Shown: positions 1 through 13,009, numbered from the stretch's first letter. The stretch: DNA of 64,000 bases from Cannabis sativa (GCF_029168945.1 NW_026870037.1:1116001-1180000), one strand, 5' to 3'. Translations and numbers: made by a program. Notes: generated from the letters alone by a model not told the origin.

Positions 1-52
1 CTTTTTTAAACTTTTGTTCTAGAATAAGCCATTACTATCACATTTTTGACAG

Positions 53-3000
53 GGGCCCAGGTTTTAGTGCTTCGTCTTCATTTAAATCAGGACAGACTAG
101 CGAGCCAAACTCTGAAGATGAAGTTGATGCAGGGGGCAAAAGAAGAAGGGGTGGTCGGACATCAAGTAAAGAAGCTGATCTTTCTGCAGCTCCCAAGGCT
201 CACCCTGTGAGTTCTGAACCCAGACGAATACAAGTTGACATTGAGCAAGCACAAGCTCTTGTCGTCAAACTGGACTCTGAGAAAGGAATCAAGGAGAACA
301 TTTTGTGTGGATTTGATAATGACAAGAGCAGGGATAAGGTGCATGCAGGCTCCAGTGGTCCAGTTATTATCATTCGTGGGTTAACCTCTGTTAAGGGTCT
401 GGAGGGAGTTGAGTTATTAGACACACTTATAACATATCTTTGGCGTGTTCATGGCTTGGATTATTACGGAATGGTTGAAAAAATTGAACCAAAGGGCCTC
501 CGGCATGTGAGGGGGGATGGAAAGAGTATTGACATGAATAGTAATGGGGCAGAGTGGGAAAAGAAACTTGACTCGCGTTGGCAAGAGAGGTTGCAGAGTC
601 AAGATCCCTTAGAAATAATGACTGCAAAGGAGAAGATAGATACAGCTGCTGCTGAAGGTATGGATCCTTATGTTCGAAAAATCAGGGATGAAAAGTATGG
701 GTGGAAGTATGGTTGCGGAGCCAAGGGTTGCACAAAGCTTTTCCATGCTGCCGAGTTTGTTCAAAAACATTTGAAACTAAAACATCCAGAAATTGCGATG
801 GATCTGACTGTGAAAGTACGTGAAGAGCTATATTTCCAGAATTACATGAAGTAAGTTACAGTTTTTTAGTTCTTTTTCCTGTTTTCTCTTGTCTTTTCCT
901 CATACAACAACTGACAAGTTATTGTATGTGCTTCACAGTGATCCAGATGCACCTGGTGGAACACCTATTATGCAGCAATCAGGACAGGTATGATTCATAA
1001 AATAACCAGTTACTGAGCTTTTGTATGTAAATCGGGTGCTCCCCTTGGTCTGTTCGATTCTGATGTATGTAGCTCTAATTGTTTAGCAAGATGTACAACT
1101 GGAAATTCATTCCAGATAGGTACGAACACTAGTTCTTTTAATTGGACATGGACCAGATGGTGAAGCAGGGTAATGAAGTACATTTTGGGAGACATTTTGG
1201 AATAATTTGAAATTGGGGTCTTTGTTGTTTATATTTTGGATTCTAAATGGGCCAAGTAAATTTTTTAAAGACTCATATGGTCTCTAATTATTGTAAAGAG
1301 GGATCCTGGATGATTTAGTTTTCTTTTGGGGATTTGAAATGGTGGCTCATAGAGAGGCAAGTTAGAAGTTCCGATGGTTTATGAAGTTCCAAGAAGTAGA
1401 GTTCTGGTTTGACTAGTCATTAGAGAAATTAAGAGTTCAGGATGAAATGTTTTAGCTCAGTATGTGTTGGGTTAAAATGCATCTGCAATTCCTTTGCTAG
1501 TGTTCAATTGCAACTCTCTGTTGGATTTAGAAATTATGAACATAAAAGAAGCTTGCTAGTTTTGTTAAAATCTTTTGGCGTTATGGCCAAGAACATGGGA
1601 GTGAACCCCAGCTTGGTTAAGGTTGGTGGGTAGACTACGTGTAGGAAGATGATTATCTCTTGTTGTGTATGAACTTGAAGTCAATGAGTGTTTGCGGAAT
1701 GTAAAATTTATGATAATTTTGTTTAGCTTTTTATCTTTTTGATGGGTTCATGTTCTATCCTGGATTCAGTCTCCAATCTCTTCTTGACTATTACGTTCTT
1801 GAATCATTTTGATTAAATCTCATGGTTGTAATTTTTCCTTTGCAGAGGGACAGACTACAAAGACGTAGGTTTGGGCTAGATGCTAGATTGAAGGACGAAC
1901 GCGGTAACCGCAGAGACCGGGACAATAAAGCTAATGGAGGGCAAAGATATGATAGGCTTGAAAACCTTCAGCAGAGTGAATTTCAGTCCAAGAATGATGG
2001 TCCTGATGGAGGAGATCATGATGAATCAATGCATGATAGCTTTGGGGGGCAAGGATTACATGGTGCTCCTCCCTTCCCCTCAGACATACCACCACCCCCG
2101 GTTTTAATGCCTGTTCCTGGTGCTGGGTATGTTAAGTGATTTTCTTTTGCTCTCCTCTCCTTACAGTAGTCTGTAGTTGAAATTGCTGTGTGTAATAAGG
2201 GCTTGCTCTATTCTGTTGTCAATGCAGTCCGCTGGGGCCTTTTGTTCCAGCTCCGCCTGAAGTTGCAATGAGAATGTTGCGTGAGCAAGGTGGTCCTTCC
2301 CCTTTTGAAGGTGGTGGAAGAAATGGGCGGCCCGGACCTCAGATGGGTGGGCCAGCGCCAATCCTTGCTTTATCTCCAGCATTACGACAGGATCCTAGGC
2401 GTATAAGAAGGTAAAATGTTATTATGAAACATATTTAGAAAAAGTTGGGTAAAATGTTATTATAAACATATTTAGAAAAAGTTGATGTGTTTCTCTCTTA
2501 ATTATGCTTAATCTCTAAATTGGAAATTGCTTGGGAAGACTGAATTCGCAACTTACTCCACCAAAACCACCTCTTACCAACAAATGAGCAATAAAATTAG
2601 TTCTCTTTTCCTGGTTAGAAAATCAGTATCTAGAAATATTGGTTGTTCAACGTTAAGTCAATCTCTTGACAACCATGATCAATTCAAGTTTGGTACTGTG
2701 GTTTGTGTTGGACAAGGGATAACATTCGGTTAATAAGCTGAGAATGAACTTAGTGTTCTGGATGAAAATGAAATACCAATGACCAAAAAATTGAGCAATA
2801 TATCACCAAAGTTCATTATCAATCTATTATCCTGCCGTCTATCATAGTAGAATTAATATAAAAAAGAAAATGGAGGACAAATAAAATAGGATCCCAACTG
2901 ATGGTCCTTTATTTAAACTTGTAATAGTTCTGTGTTAAATTTGGATATAGCGTTGTGTGTTAGTATTCTCCCTTTTTGTGAAATCATTATCATCTCTCAT

Positions 3001-3214
3001 TCCCACACTAAATTGTAACAAGTGACGATTAATTAGTTGAGATTGGAATCTGCCAAACTAGTTGAAGAGAACATGCTTTTTTTAGGTGTAGAATATCTCT
3101 CTGCATGTGGATAACTTGTATATAAAACACTTGACATTAATTTATTTATGCAGCTATCAAGACCTGGATGTACCAGATGATGAAGTGACTGTGATAGACT
3201 ATAGGAGCTTGTAG
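53..3214 (+). CDS. SE: SERRATE (SE/ARS2-like) zinc-finger protein, 3' part of gene, 5 exons
   Basis: SERRATE is the plant ARS2 homologue, a nuclear C2H2 zinc-finger protein that works with DCL1 and HYL1 in pri-miRNA processing and in splicing and RNA export. Exons read from GT-AG borders with continuous frame: 53-850, 939-987, 1846-2126, 2228-2410, 3154-3214 (stop TAG 3212-3214). Exon 53-850 follows an acceptor CAG at 50-52, so the start codon and N-terminal part lie left of the window. It holds a basic stretch (GGKRRRGGR), the conserved core with VDIEQAQALVVKLDSEKGIK, and a zinc finger of form C-x4-C-x12-H-x5-H near bases 713-785. The third exon encodes an Arg-rich and acidic tail, the fourth a Gly/Pro-rich part, and the last exon the family's C-terminus DDEVTVIDYRSL. 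Phases match at every junction and no lesion is visible, so the gene looks functional. The family and domain content are clear; the exact upstream exon number is not visible. Confidence 0.95.
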
Positions 3215-4583
3215 ATATTATTTAAGCTTAGCCGGATGCCTAAAGTGTCAAGACCATATTGAGGCGAGGGCACAAGAAAACTTCTGTTTGATCAAAGGTT
3301 GTGCTGGCTGGCTCTCAAATCATCACATCGGCATTGGCATACGCATCTATGCTGTAAAATTTGCGAAGATACTTTTGTGCTTGCGGTAGCCGCTTCTCAA
3401 AACTTCCAGTTGAGAAGTGGCCAGAAAAACTTGCCTTGGGTTGTAAGCACATTTTTGTTCAACCTGCTTCATGGAGTGGGAATGACAGGACAATCAACAA
3501 TTATGTATTGCTGTAATAGAAGGGGACTTTTTAAAACTACATATCTGAGATAGAGGTTTCCATTGTTTTATGTCAGTCTTCATGAGTTAGTTCATTTATA
3601 TTCGGATGGATTATTGACCATTACTGATCAATTGAGGATTTTATTTTATTATTAGGCGTCATCTACAAGAAAACTATAAACCTTAATGTACTCATGTTTT
3701 GCAGAGATCTTTGTTCAAAATTTCAATGACATGTTTAGTGAATTTTAACATAATTTTCTTTATTGTAATATGTACTATCTAGTTTGTGAAAATTATACTT
3801 CTTAACATTAATGCCTTTTTGTTTTGGCAATCTAGTTTTTGTGAGTGTTTTGTTTGCAATTAAGAGTAATTAGATAATACAAAAGAAACAAACATATAAC
3901 ACTTTGGTGTAAGAAAAGATCATGTCATGTGAAAGTTTGATGTCACCTAGATATTAGAGTAGTGTTTTGTTAATGAAGAAGAAAAGAAACAAACAGGGAG
4001 TCTAAGCACGCTGGTTTGAAGATTGTATGCCTGATGGTTTGAGGTAGAAAATTACACTAGTTTAGATGAAATTGGTAGCATGTGTATAAGAAGAGGAAAG
4101 AAATAATTTTGAAGATTGATGAGACTGCTTTGATGGGACTAGAAGCCCTTAATGTTCTTCCCTTCTCTTCTCTCTGTCTGTCTGCTTCAACTAGTAGCTT
4201 GAGTGAGTATTTACATAGAGGTAGCTTGTAGGGAAAGATCGTGCATTCTCCATGTAAAGCCTTATCTTTCCTAAATCAAGTGATAGTTGCATTTTTTTTT
4301 ATGCATTCACACCTGCAGTGTATATTTAAGGATTTTCTGTAGTTATTATTTTATCCTATTATGCACATTTATTTACTCTTTTGTTTTGACTGCTATTATC
4401 CTATTTTATTACACAACTTTTTTACTCATCCACACAGATAAATTGAATCAATAGTTTATGAAGTACTGTTTTAGATTGGTGGTCATGGTAATATATACCA
4501 ACATGATCACCTATTCTCAAAGGGTAGCTTCTACATTCTAAACCAATCCAAATTGAGTGAGTGGAGAAAATGCTTGCTAGAGT
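3215..4583 (+). other. SERRATE 3' UTR followed by AT-rich intergenic DNA
   Basis: The first few hundred bases after the SERRATE stop are less AT-rich than what follows and are probably its 3' UTR, ending somewhere before about 3700. No clear poly(A) signal could be fixed. An 84-codon open frame at 3299-3553 has no recognisable domain and is most easily read as UTR. From about 3700 to 4583 I see only AT-rich sequence with no gene. Confidence 0.5.
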
Positions 4584-4589
4584 CTAAGA

Positions 4590-6368
4590 GCCTGTTTGGT
4601 TGTGTTTTCAGTTTTAGTTTTTAAAATTGTGTTATTAAAAGTGAGAATAGAAAATAATTTTTTGTCATTTTAAAAATTTAATGGTGTTTGGTATAAGTTT
4701 TTTTAAAACTATTTTTAAATCTTTTTTTTTTACTAAAAAAAATCAATATTTTAACACCATACCATGACATGATCAAACCCATCTGGATCGGGTTCGGGTT
4801 TGGTTCCGAGTCTAGGATCCGAGTATGTGAGCAAAAATATAAAATATAATATGTTAGACAAAAAAAAAAATATTTTTGAAAATTAAAATCAACAAATTGA
4901 TGTTTTCTGTTTTCTAGTTTTTTAAAACTCAGTTTTTAAAAAATTATTTTTAAATTTTTTTGCCAAACGACTCCTATTAGTTTTTAAAAAGGACCAAGAT
5001 GCAAAATGGCCCTAAATCTAACAATTAAGTTATTAAATGTCCCCTTTTAAAAAAAACTTAACACAATGTTCATTCTGTTAAAATTTTGATAATGAAATTA
5101 CAATTATAACCTTGAATAATTAAGTGTTTGGTATAGTTATTTTGCATAATATTATATCGTTTTTATGTGCAATAATATATTTAAAAAAACTGAAAGGTAG
5201 TATATATATATATATATATTTTTTTTGAAATAACTGAAAGGTAGTATATTAGTTTAAGATTGTAATATATTATTTTAATGTGCTATGGTATATAATGAAC
5301 GAAAGACGAAAATTAAAAAATGTGGAATATTAGTTTAAGTTTGAGGTATAGTTATATTTCACTAGGAAATATTGTCTTTATGTTCATTAGTATATCATGA
5401 AGGAAAGAAAAAGAAAAAAAAACATGTGGAATATTAAATTAAGTTTTTGGTATATATATATGTTTTTTTCCACTATACTGGTGGTATATTAATTTTTCAC
5501 TATAATATTTATGCTTATGATTGCAAAATATAGTTTTTATATGCTATTGTATATCGTGAAAAAAAAATCATTTAATAGTATATTAGTTTAAGTTTATGGT
5601 ATATTCATATTGGTCTAAGGTATATCGTTTGTATGTGATATGTATATCGTGAAGGATAGAAATGAAAAAAAAACTATTAAATAATAATTTAAGTATGAGG
5701 TATAGTTATATTTGACTAATGTATATTGATTTTATGTTCATTGGTATTTCATGAAGGAAAGAACAAGAAAAAAAACTTGTGGAATATTAAATTAAGTTTT
5801 TTGTATAATTTTTTTTTTACTATGCTGGTGGTATATTAATTTTTGACTATGATATATTTGCTTATGATTGTGGTATAAGTTTTTGTATGCTACTGTATAT
5901 TGTGGAAAACAATTCATTTAATAGTATATTAGTTTAAGTTTGTGATATATGTATATTAGTTTAAGGTATATTGTTTGTATATCATACGATATATTAATAA
6001 AAAAAAACTAATTATATGCTTAAATAACATATTAGACAGCTACAACAACAACAAAATCTAAAAGAATAAAACATATAACACCTTTTATATAATGAAAAAA
6101 TAGTTGACAAAAATTCAGTAGAGAGGTTTTGATCTATTGTTTTTCATAATTTCTATTAAAGGAATAAAACATATAATACCTTTTATATAATGAAGGGTAT
6201 TTTAGGTATTAAAAAGTAAAATAGGACATTTGCTTTATTATTTTAAAAAAGGGACATTAACTATCTATAAATTAAAAATAGGGTCATTTACTTGCATTTC
6301 TCTTTTAAAAACTATTTTCTGTTTTTTATAACTAAAAACAGTTTTTAAGTTGTGAAGCCAAACAACCC
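4590..6368. mobile_element. Non-autonomous DNA transposon (MITE-like, hAT-like ends) of about 1.8 kb
   Basis: The left end begins GCCTGTTTGGTTGTG and the right end, read on the other strand, begins GGGTTGTTTGGCTTCAC, so the two ends form an imperfect terminal inverted repeat around TGTTTGG. Beyond the ends both sides share poly-T/A tracts and a GTTTTTA-type subterminal stretch. The same six bases CTAAGA flank it at 4584-4589 and 6369-6374, a likely target duplication. There is no transposase; the interior is very AT-rich and internally repeated. Such ends are common in hAT or Mutator-derived miniature elements, so the superfamily is inferred only. Confidence 0.55.
5337..6000 (+). repeat. Diverged tandem duplication inside the DNA transposon, period about 354 bp
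   Basis: A block beginning AAGTTTGAGGTATAGTTATA at 5337 recurs as AAGTATGAGGTATAGTTATA at 5691. The order of landmarks is the same in both copies: a TTATGTTCATT segment, a CATGAAGGAAAGAA segment, GTGGAATATTAAATTAAGTTT, GGTGGTATATTAATTTTT and TTTAATAGTATATTAGTTTAAG. The copies differ by many point changes and small gaps, so the duplication is old. Confidence 0.7.
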
Positions 6369-6407
6369 CTAAGAATTTTTAGAGGTTTCTCTTCAACAAG
6401 AAAGAAC

Positions 6408-8319
6408 TGTAGGGAATTATTTTACCAGGATCTTAGATCTACTCACAAGTATGTTTATTAACATCCTAAATATGAACTTTCTAAAACGATAAAATAAACA
6501 CATATAAAGTTAAGAAAACCTTACATTGATGCAGCGGAATAAATGTCTCCTTCCACTCAGATCTCTAACCCTTGATTCCTTTCTGTAGCAGAGTATAATC
6601 AAGATCTGAGCCCGAATCTCCTTCTTCTTCAAGCTTTGATCCTTCACAGTCTTCCAATCTATGATTGAGTTACTGCTTACTGTGTGTGGGCACTTACTCT
6701 TTCACTAGGGTCACGAAAAAGATGAAGGAAAAGAGGGAGAGAGGTTTCGGCCAAGGTAGAGAGTGAGGGAAGGCTCAGTTTTTCTGAAGAGAGAAATTTC
6801 TGTCAGAAAGCTAATGAAAGCATGTGTTGTGAATGAGCCATCACTTTCTATTTATAGGCAACTTACTAGGTTTAGGTTTAGAATTATTTGGCATTAAAAT
6901 AATGAAAATATTAATTTGAAAAAGCCTTATAAGTGGCCGGCCATAGGTGTTGTAATGGGCCCCACTTAATTTTGCAATTTTATCAAATTTTATCTCTATT
7001 TTCTCAAAAATGCCAATTTTCCAATTCTAACCTTTTAAATGCCAAAACTAATTATTTAATAATTAAAATACATTATTAAATAATATTGTCATTTAATTTA
7101 ATTATTAATTAGACATATAAAGTCTATTAATAAATAAATAAACCTAGAAAACTCTTTTCCTTACAATTTCACCCCTGAATAGTGAAAATTCATAAAATCA
7201 GACATAGTCTAACTTTAGAATTATAATTGATCAATCACGAATCAATTAATGAGTCTTATAAGCAGAATGTTCTCAACTAGAATGGGGACCATGGATCTAT
7301 ATGCTGAGCTTCCAATAAGTGAACCAAATTTACCAAGTAAATTCCTACTTATTAATTCTTCGTTGAATCCACTCTTAGAACTTAGAATTGCACTCTCAGA
7401 CTTATATAGAGCATATTGTATGTTTCACGATACCAATATACTATCTCATTTAACCATTGTTATAATCTTATTGTGATTTAAAGATCCTCTATATAGATGA
7501 TTTACATCGAGATGGGATTTCTTTACCGTTCTCACCCCTCAATGTATTTTGCCCCTTAAAACACTTAGCTACCTGTAAATGGTGTTTAGTGATCTAATAA
7601 TTAGTCAGTTAAACAAGAGCTCATCCATTTACTTCTATTTGCTAAGCTCGAAGGGAATCATCACTTAACTTCTATACACCAGTAGAAGCTATAGATTCCA
7701 TATTTATGTTCAGCACTCCCACTCAATCATACTATCATGTTCCCAAAATATACGTATCACCCTGACCCAAAAGTAGGCTTAACTAATAAATCAAAGAACA
7801 TGAATAGCACTCCTGAGTTGAGCCCAAGCATATCAGGATTTAGATCCTTTTTAATCTTAAGATCAACTACTGATATTGACTTGGAAAGATATGTATAACG
7901 GTAAGTTTGTAATATCTTAACTTAGTTGCAATATCGGTCCAGTCCAATGTATACTCCATACATTCGAAACTAGTATACTTTGCTAATGTCCTGGAAAGAA
8001 CATAACACTTACTCCAAGTGTAAGTACACATCATCGCTGATTATCACATTAGTGTAAATCCAATAACACTGATGAAACAGGGACCAAAACTTTTGATTCA
8101 TATGATCACAATCACATTCCACTGTGTTGACGATACTGTAATTGTGAATAAACATATGATCTGGATTTAACTGATTTTGTGTGTATGAATGTAATAAACA
8201 TATTAAACATATTAAACCATTAGCATGTAAAATTCATGCAAACATCAATCACTTCAAATTTCTTATATTGATAACTAATCAGATTGTAAAGAGTTTTATT
8301 TAGGGCATAAAACCTAACA
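6408..8319 (-). repeat. Left LTR (3' LTR) of the TR-GAG element
   Basis: It is 1912 bp long, TG...CA, and differs from the right copy at only a few positions that I could see: near 6561, 6587-6594 and 8222. A TCTATTTATAGG stretch near 6848 may be a TATA region in either orientation. A 75-codon frame on the + strand (7249-7476) also lies in the other LTR and is antisense to the element, so it is not called as a gene. Confidence 0.93.
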
Positions 8320-8332
8320 AACTCCCACTTGC
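8320..8332 (-). promoter_or_regulatory. Polypurine tract of the TR-GAG element
   Basis: Next to the 3' LTR the - strand reads GCAAGTGGGAGTT and then TGTTAGG, the start of the LTR. Such a purine-rich stretch primes plus-strand DNA synthesis in LTR retrotransposons and confirms the - strand orientation. Confidence 0.8.
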
Positions 8333-10075
8333 ACTAATATAAAACAAACTGTGCAAATAGGTCAATCTGATGTCTTGATCTTTAGATCAAGTGTAGTATA
8401 TTTGAATCCACCCAAACTTCTGGAAACTAGTTCATAAATACTCTTATGAAACATCCTTTACTATATGCTTTACTCATCAAGGGATACTGAAATCTTTACT
8501 GTTTTAAAAGTACATCTGAATTAACAGAGGACATATCTCTCATATTTTAAAATATGTAATTGAGATAATACAGTGTAGACTTTTCTTCAGTGATATAACT
8601 TTCTGGTATTTTCGAATAGACCAAGTTATAGTTCTTCTCTGGTAGAGCTTGAATTATTATACAATAATTCCTCCACCCCCAAAGTAAGCACCATCTCATA
8701 TAAATCGAAATTAGATGGTGAGATACAAGGACAACTGATACACAGTTCCTTAATATCTGACATATAGATCACTTTCATAAATCCTTCTTGAATATCTTCT
8801 AATGTTCCCTATTTGATTACATCTCAGATAGCTCCCACTCAATAACAGATGTCTGGTTAAATAATACTTTTAACCTCTGATTGTTTAGAGAGTTACCTAG
8901 TTGTGACTTTTGTATTAGTCTGAAACTTTAAGTCAAGACTAAGTCATCAACATAGCAGACTAGTATTTGAAGTGAAAAATACATGCCAGAGATTAAGTAA
9001 TCAAAATTAAGATACCATCAAATTTTATGAGGATTAAGAATTCTATGTTCAAGTCATTTGAATGGACTGAACTAGAGTTCTTTATCTTATTCTCATAATT
9101 CTGATAAGCTATACCTATCCATGTGAATGGTTAGATTTGCTTTTCAGTAGTGTTCTTAAGTACCTATCACAATTATCAACCTAATGAAGATGGGTATAGA
9201 ACTTTAAAATTCTCCCACTCAATTAAGGTAGTGTGAAACTTTAACAAAGAACTTTCAAAGGTATCAAACTCTTACTTACAACAGTAAAAACGAAATGGAA
9301 CATACAATCAAGATCAAGAATTTATATTGACAATAGCTGACTCATTATATTACTTCTATGTTTAAACAAGATATGTGTTTCATAGGGAATTGTGGAATAG
9401 ACTCCACCCCTAAGTATATAGAGATTATGATCCACCCCTAAAGGTTGTAAAGATCATGATTCTCTAAGTGTGATAGAGTTTATGTGGAGTTGAATACTAT
9501 CCAGAGTTCATTAGATATAAAAGATCGTTGAACTGCATAGTTTTCTTAACTTTTCTCCACCCCTATCAGATCATAAGATCCTTTTATTAAACAAATTCTT
9601 AATAAACATAGAAATAATTTCTAGTGTTTATATAATATAACTCTATGAAGAGTTGTAAATATTATAGAATTTGTATCAATAATAAAAACACTTACACATA
9701 CAAACATATAAATATAATGTGGTAATAATTGATGAAGATAGAATTAAATGAAGCTCAATCTCATAAATTGCAATAGGGAATTTCGAAAAAAAATAAACTT
9801 TATTAATAATAAAAAAAATATTGCAATAATATGAGAGAAACAGGGATAAATATCCCTAACTAAAATTTGAAATCCAAATTGTCTTTAAACTAAAACAATT
9901 AATTCAAAAAATAAATTGAAGAGCTTCATCTTCATCTGGACGATTTCACCCTTGGTCCAGCTTGCTGATCCAACTCAATTGAGTTCAAGTAGCTTGGCCT
10001 ATAAGAAGAAGAAAACAAATAAACAAAGTTAGTCCAGAATTATAAATCCAATTGGATAATAATTCACTAAAACTC
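8333..10075 (-). other. Noncoding 3' interior of the TR-GAG element
   Basis: No open frame with a recognisable pol domain is present on either strand. The stretch contains several purine-rich motifs on the - strand that resemble the polypurine tract: GAGTGGGAG near 8832 and 9212, and GGGGTGGA near 8673, 9403, 9431 and 9556. Its role is unknown. Confidence 0.6.
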
Positions 10076-10933
10076 TTAAAGTTTATGAAAGGAAATACCT
10101 TGTTTCTTTGCAAGAAGTTTAGGACATTGGGGTTTCCAATGGCCTTTTTCATTGCAGTGGAAACACTTTCCTTTAAGTGTAGCATCACCAGAAGGAGCAG
10201 TCTTTTTCATGACTTTTGTTCGCTTCTTGGTGTTCTTCCACTTCTTCTTCGATTTGGGCTTTGAAGCAGAGGCGACATTTGCTTCAGGTTTCATCGTCCC
10301 ATTACCATTACCAGGATGAGGTTTACTCCCTTTCTTCTTGGGTCCTCCAATCAAATTTTCATAAGTTTGAAGGTCATTGACTAATTCATGAAAGTCAATT
10401 TCCTTCTTATTCATGACATAATTTGATGTGTATGGTAGAAATGCTGGAGTCAGGCTGTTCAAGATAAGACTTACTTGAGTAGCACTGTCCATTTCAGCAC
10501 CATGATCCTGGGCTTCTTGGAAATAACTGGACATGAGGAGAACATGATCACGCACGTTTTGATGAGGTTCCATCCGTGCGTTAATGTACTTCTTAGTCGC
10601 GTCAAAGCGTGACTGAAGTGATGCCTTACCGAATAGCTCATTTAACTTCGTCATAACTTCAGCAGCCTTCTCAGTTTTAGAAAACCGAGTTTTGAGGGTG
10701 TCAACCATGCTAGAAAGCATAAAGTATAGAGCTTTGTCATTTGCCTTCTGCCAACGCTCATACTTTTCTTTCACAGCTTTGGATGCATTATCCCCAGGCA
10801 CTTCAGGTGACGGCTCAGTTAAAACAAACAAGGCACTTTCTCCTATGAGAGCAATATTAATGTTCTCATTCCATTTATTAAAGTTAGATCCATTCAGCTT
10901 ATTTTCAGTTAACAGTGATAACATGGGATTCAT
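10076..10933 (-). CDS. Copia-type Gag polyprotein of the TR-GAG element
   Basis: Gag forms the virus-like particle that packages retrotransposon RNA. The frame is intact at 285 codons. Residues 1-200 match the retrotransposon Gag core of Ty1/copia elements (LNGSNFNKWNENINIAL near the start; FGKASLQSRFDATKKYINAR in the middle; a late SLILNSLTPAFLPY motif). Residues 200-255 are Lys/Gly-rich and basic. A zinc knuckle C-x2-C-x4-H-x4-C (CFHCNEKGHWKPQC) lies at about residues 258-271. The frame ends soon after it, with no protease. A possible splice donor (AAG then GTATTT) lies just before the stop near 10099, and an acceptor-like TTATAG is near 10002, but the spliced frame would also stop after a few codons. 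The first ATG is taken as the start because it begins the Gag homology. The uninterrupted frame argues for recent activity. Confidence 0.88.
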   Translation of the reverse strand: MNPMLSLLTENKLNGSNFNKWNENINIALIGESALFVLTEPSPEVPGDNASKAVKEKYERWQKANDKALYFMLSSMVDTLKTRFSKTEKAAEVMTKLNELFGKASLQSRFDATKKYINARMEPHQNVRDHVLLMSSYFQEAQDHGAEMDSATQVSLILNSLTPAFLPYTSNYVMNKKEIDFHELVNDLQTYENLIGGPKKKGSKPHPGNGNGTMKPEANVASASKPKSKKKWKNTKKRTKVMKKTAPSGDATLKGKCFHCNEKGHWKPQCPKLLAKKQGISFHKL

Positions 10934-11107
10934 TTTGACAAACAGGATACTACAAAATAATAGAAATCAACAAATAGAAATTAATAATGGTTTAACACAC
11001 AAAATCAATTCAGAAATTATAAGCACATAGCAAGTAGGAATGATATGAGAAAATACTTAAAATTCAATCCTAAATAATTTCCAAGGTTTTCAACAGACTG
11101 ATATCAG

Positions 11108-11247
11108 TGTCCCGTTTAGGCGAGAGTCAAAGCTACCATCCATTGAATAGAGTTGTCAGCTCATCTAAAATGTTAAACATTCTAGCAACCTTTTATTCGA
11201 TCAAGATCAGAATCCAGCGTTGTCCCGTTTAGGCGAGAGTCAAGGCT
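11108..11247 (-). repeat. Two copies of a 27-bp motif upstream of gag
   Basis: GTCCCGTTTAGGCGAGAGTC occurs within 11108-11134 and again within 11221-11247; the 27-bp copies differ at one base (CAAAGCT versus CAAGGCT). They lie in the leader about 175 and 290 bases upstream of the Gag start codon. A weaker pair, CCATTAGGGTGAT and CCATTAGGGAGGAT, follows at about 11308 and 11395. Confidence 0.8.
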
Positions 11248-13009
11248 ATTCTATCTCATGAGCTTCTACCATTGTTTCGCAATTTGCAAGTCAAATATGG
11301 TCGCCACCATTAGGGTGATCTATACCATATAAAACACTTACAAACCACTTATCATGCGAGATTAAACGGTGCGAAATTGCTAATGAACGTTCCTCCATTA
11401 GGGAGGATTACTCACTAAAACAAACGCGGTGTAAAACCCACAATGGAGATCGAATATCTTAATAATAATAAAGCTCATTGTTTAAAATGTATTTTCTTAT
11501 TATTCTAATAAATAAATCTCATTAAATTCTATTTAAGAATTAAAATTCAAAAATAAGAATTTAATATAATATTTATAAAATTATACTAGATGGTGATTGA
11601 AATAAAATTAATTATTTCCATCTTAGTAATAATCTTAAATATAAATATTAAGGAAATTAATTTAAGATGAATTAAATAAATAATTAACAACTTAAAAATT
11701 TCCTTTGAGAATATATTTATTGGGTTCGAAAATTAAGTATAAAAAAAAATTATACAATTTTCGAAAATAATAAAAAAAAAAAAAAGCAATACTTCAAGCA
11801 AAAATATCACCTATCTAGATATTCTTTTGACTAGTTAATTCAATTTCTAATATATATATTTTAAATTCACTTATTTTAAATTAATCTATTAAATGAAAAA
11901 ATCATTGACTTGAGTTGGTCCAAGAATTAATTAAAATAAATAATTAATTTACAACTCAATCTATTTTTCAAAAAAAATTCGAAAATATTGCATAATTAAA
12001 ATGCAATTTCGAAATTGATTAATAAAATAAAAAAAATATATATATTTTGAAAATTATTTAAATTTAAGTTGAAAAATTAAATTTCAACCTAAAAATAATT
12101 TTCGATTTAATTAAGTGTCATGAAAAATCAATAAATATTTAAGTATCATGATGAAAATCAACTTAGATATTTAGATTTTTCAAGTTAATTAAATATATTA
12201 AATTCAAGAAATAATAATTAAGTGTAGAGAAGCCTTAATTATTAATTTCTATTTAATACTAGGAAAAATATACTTAATAAAATTGTACCAAAATTAATTA
12301 TTTAAATAATTAATTTCACAAAAGTATAATATTTTCCTATTTAAATATTAGAAATAATAAGTAGTCTAGAAATTACTATCTAGAAAATATCTTACTTGAC
12401 TAAGTATCTTTTCAAAAATTTGAAAAATATCTAATTTAAGTTATATAGAAAAAATCTAAAACTTAAATAATTTCAAATCTAGATTTAATTAAATATCACA
12501 AATTAAGTTGTAACCACTTAATTTGAAGATATCTTTTGAAGTTAATATTTTAAAAAAATATCAACCAAAAAATATCTAAAATATTCCATTTTAAGTTAAT
12601 ATTTGAAAAGATATTAACTTAAAAAAAATATCTTAAGAATCTTTAATAACTAATGCCTAAGATTCCTCAACTTGATTTAAAATTTAAATCAAATATTCAA
12701 ATTTAAGTTTGTTAAGAAAAATCAGTTGATACAACTAATTTATAACTTAAATAGGAATATTTAATTAAATAAGTTCCAGAAAGAATCTTAGTTAGTTAAA
12801 ATTCTATATTTAATTAAATACAAGAAAAATACAAATAGTTTATCTAGAAATAATATCTAAACTAAAAGTGTTTTTCTTAAAATTAACTTTAAAATATTAA
12901 AATGAAAATAAATTTTCATATATTTTAAAAGTTAATTATGTTGCTAATTCAATTTTATTAGGTCAAACTATTATAATTAACCTAGTACAGTTATTCAAAT
13001 CAGGCAAAT

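Noticed and set aside
3299..3553. 84-codon frame after the SERRATE stop
   Set aside because: No domain, no family resemblance and located in the likely 3' UTR.
7249..7476. 75-codon frame, repeated identically at 15533-15760
   Set aside because: It lies in both LTRs of the TR-GAG element, antisense to it. The duplication follows from LTR identity and is no evidence of coding.
10002..10099. Possible gag intron in the TR-GAG element
   Set aside because: Donor- and acceptor-like strings exist, but the spliced frame stops after four codons, so splicing adds nothing that can be supported.
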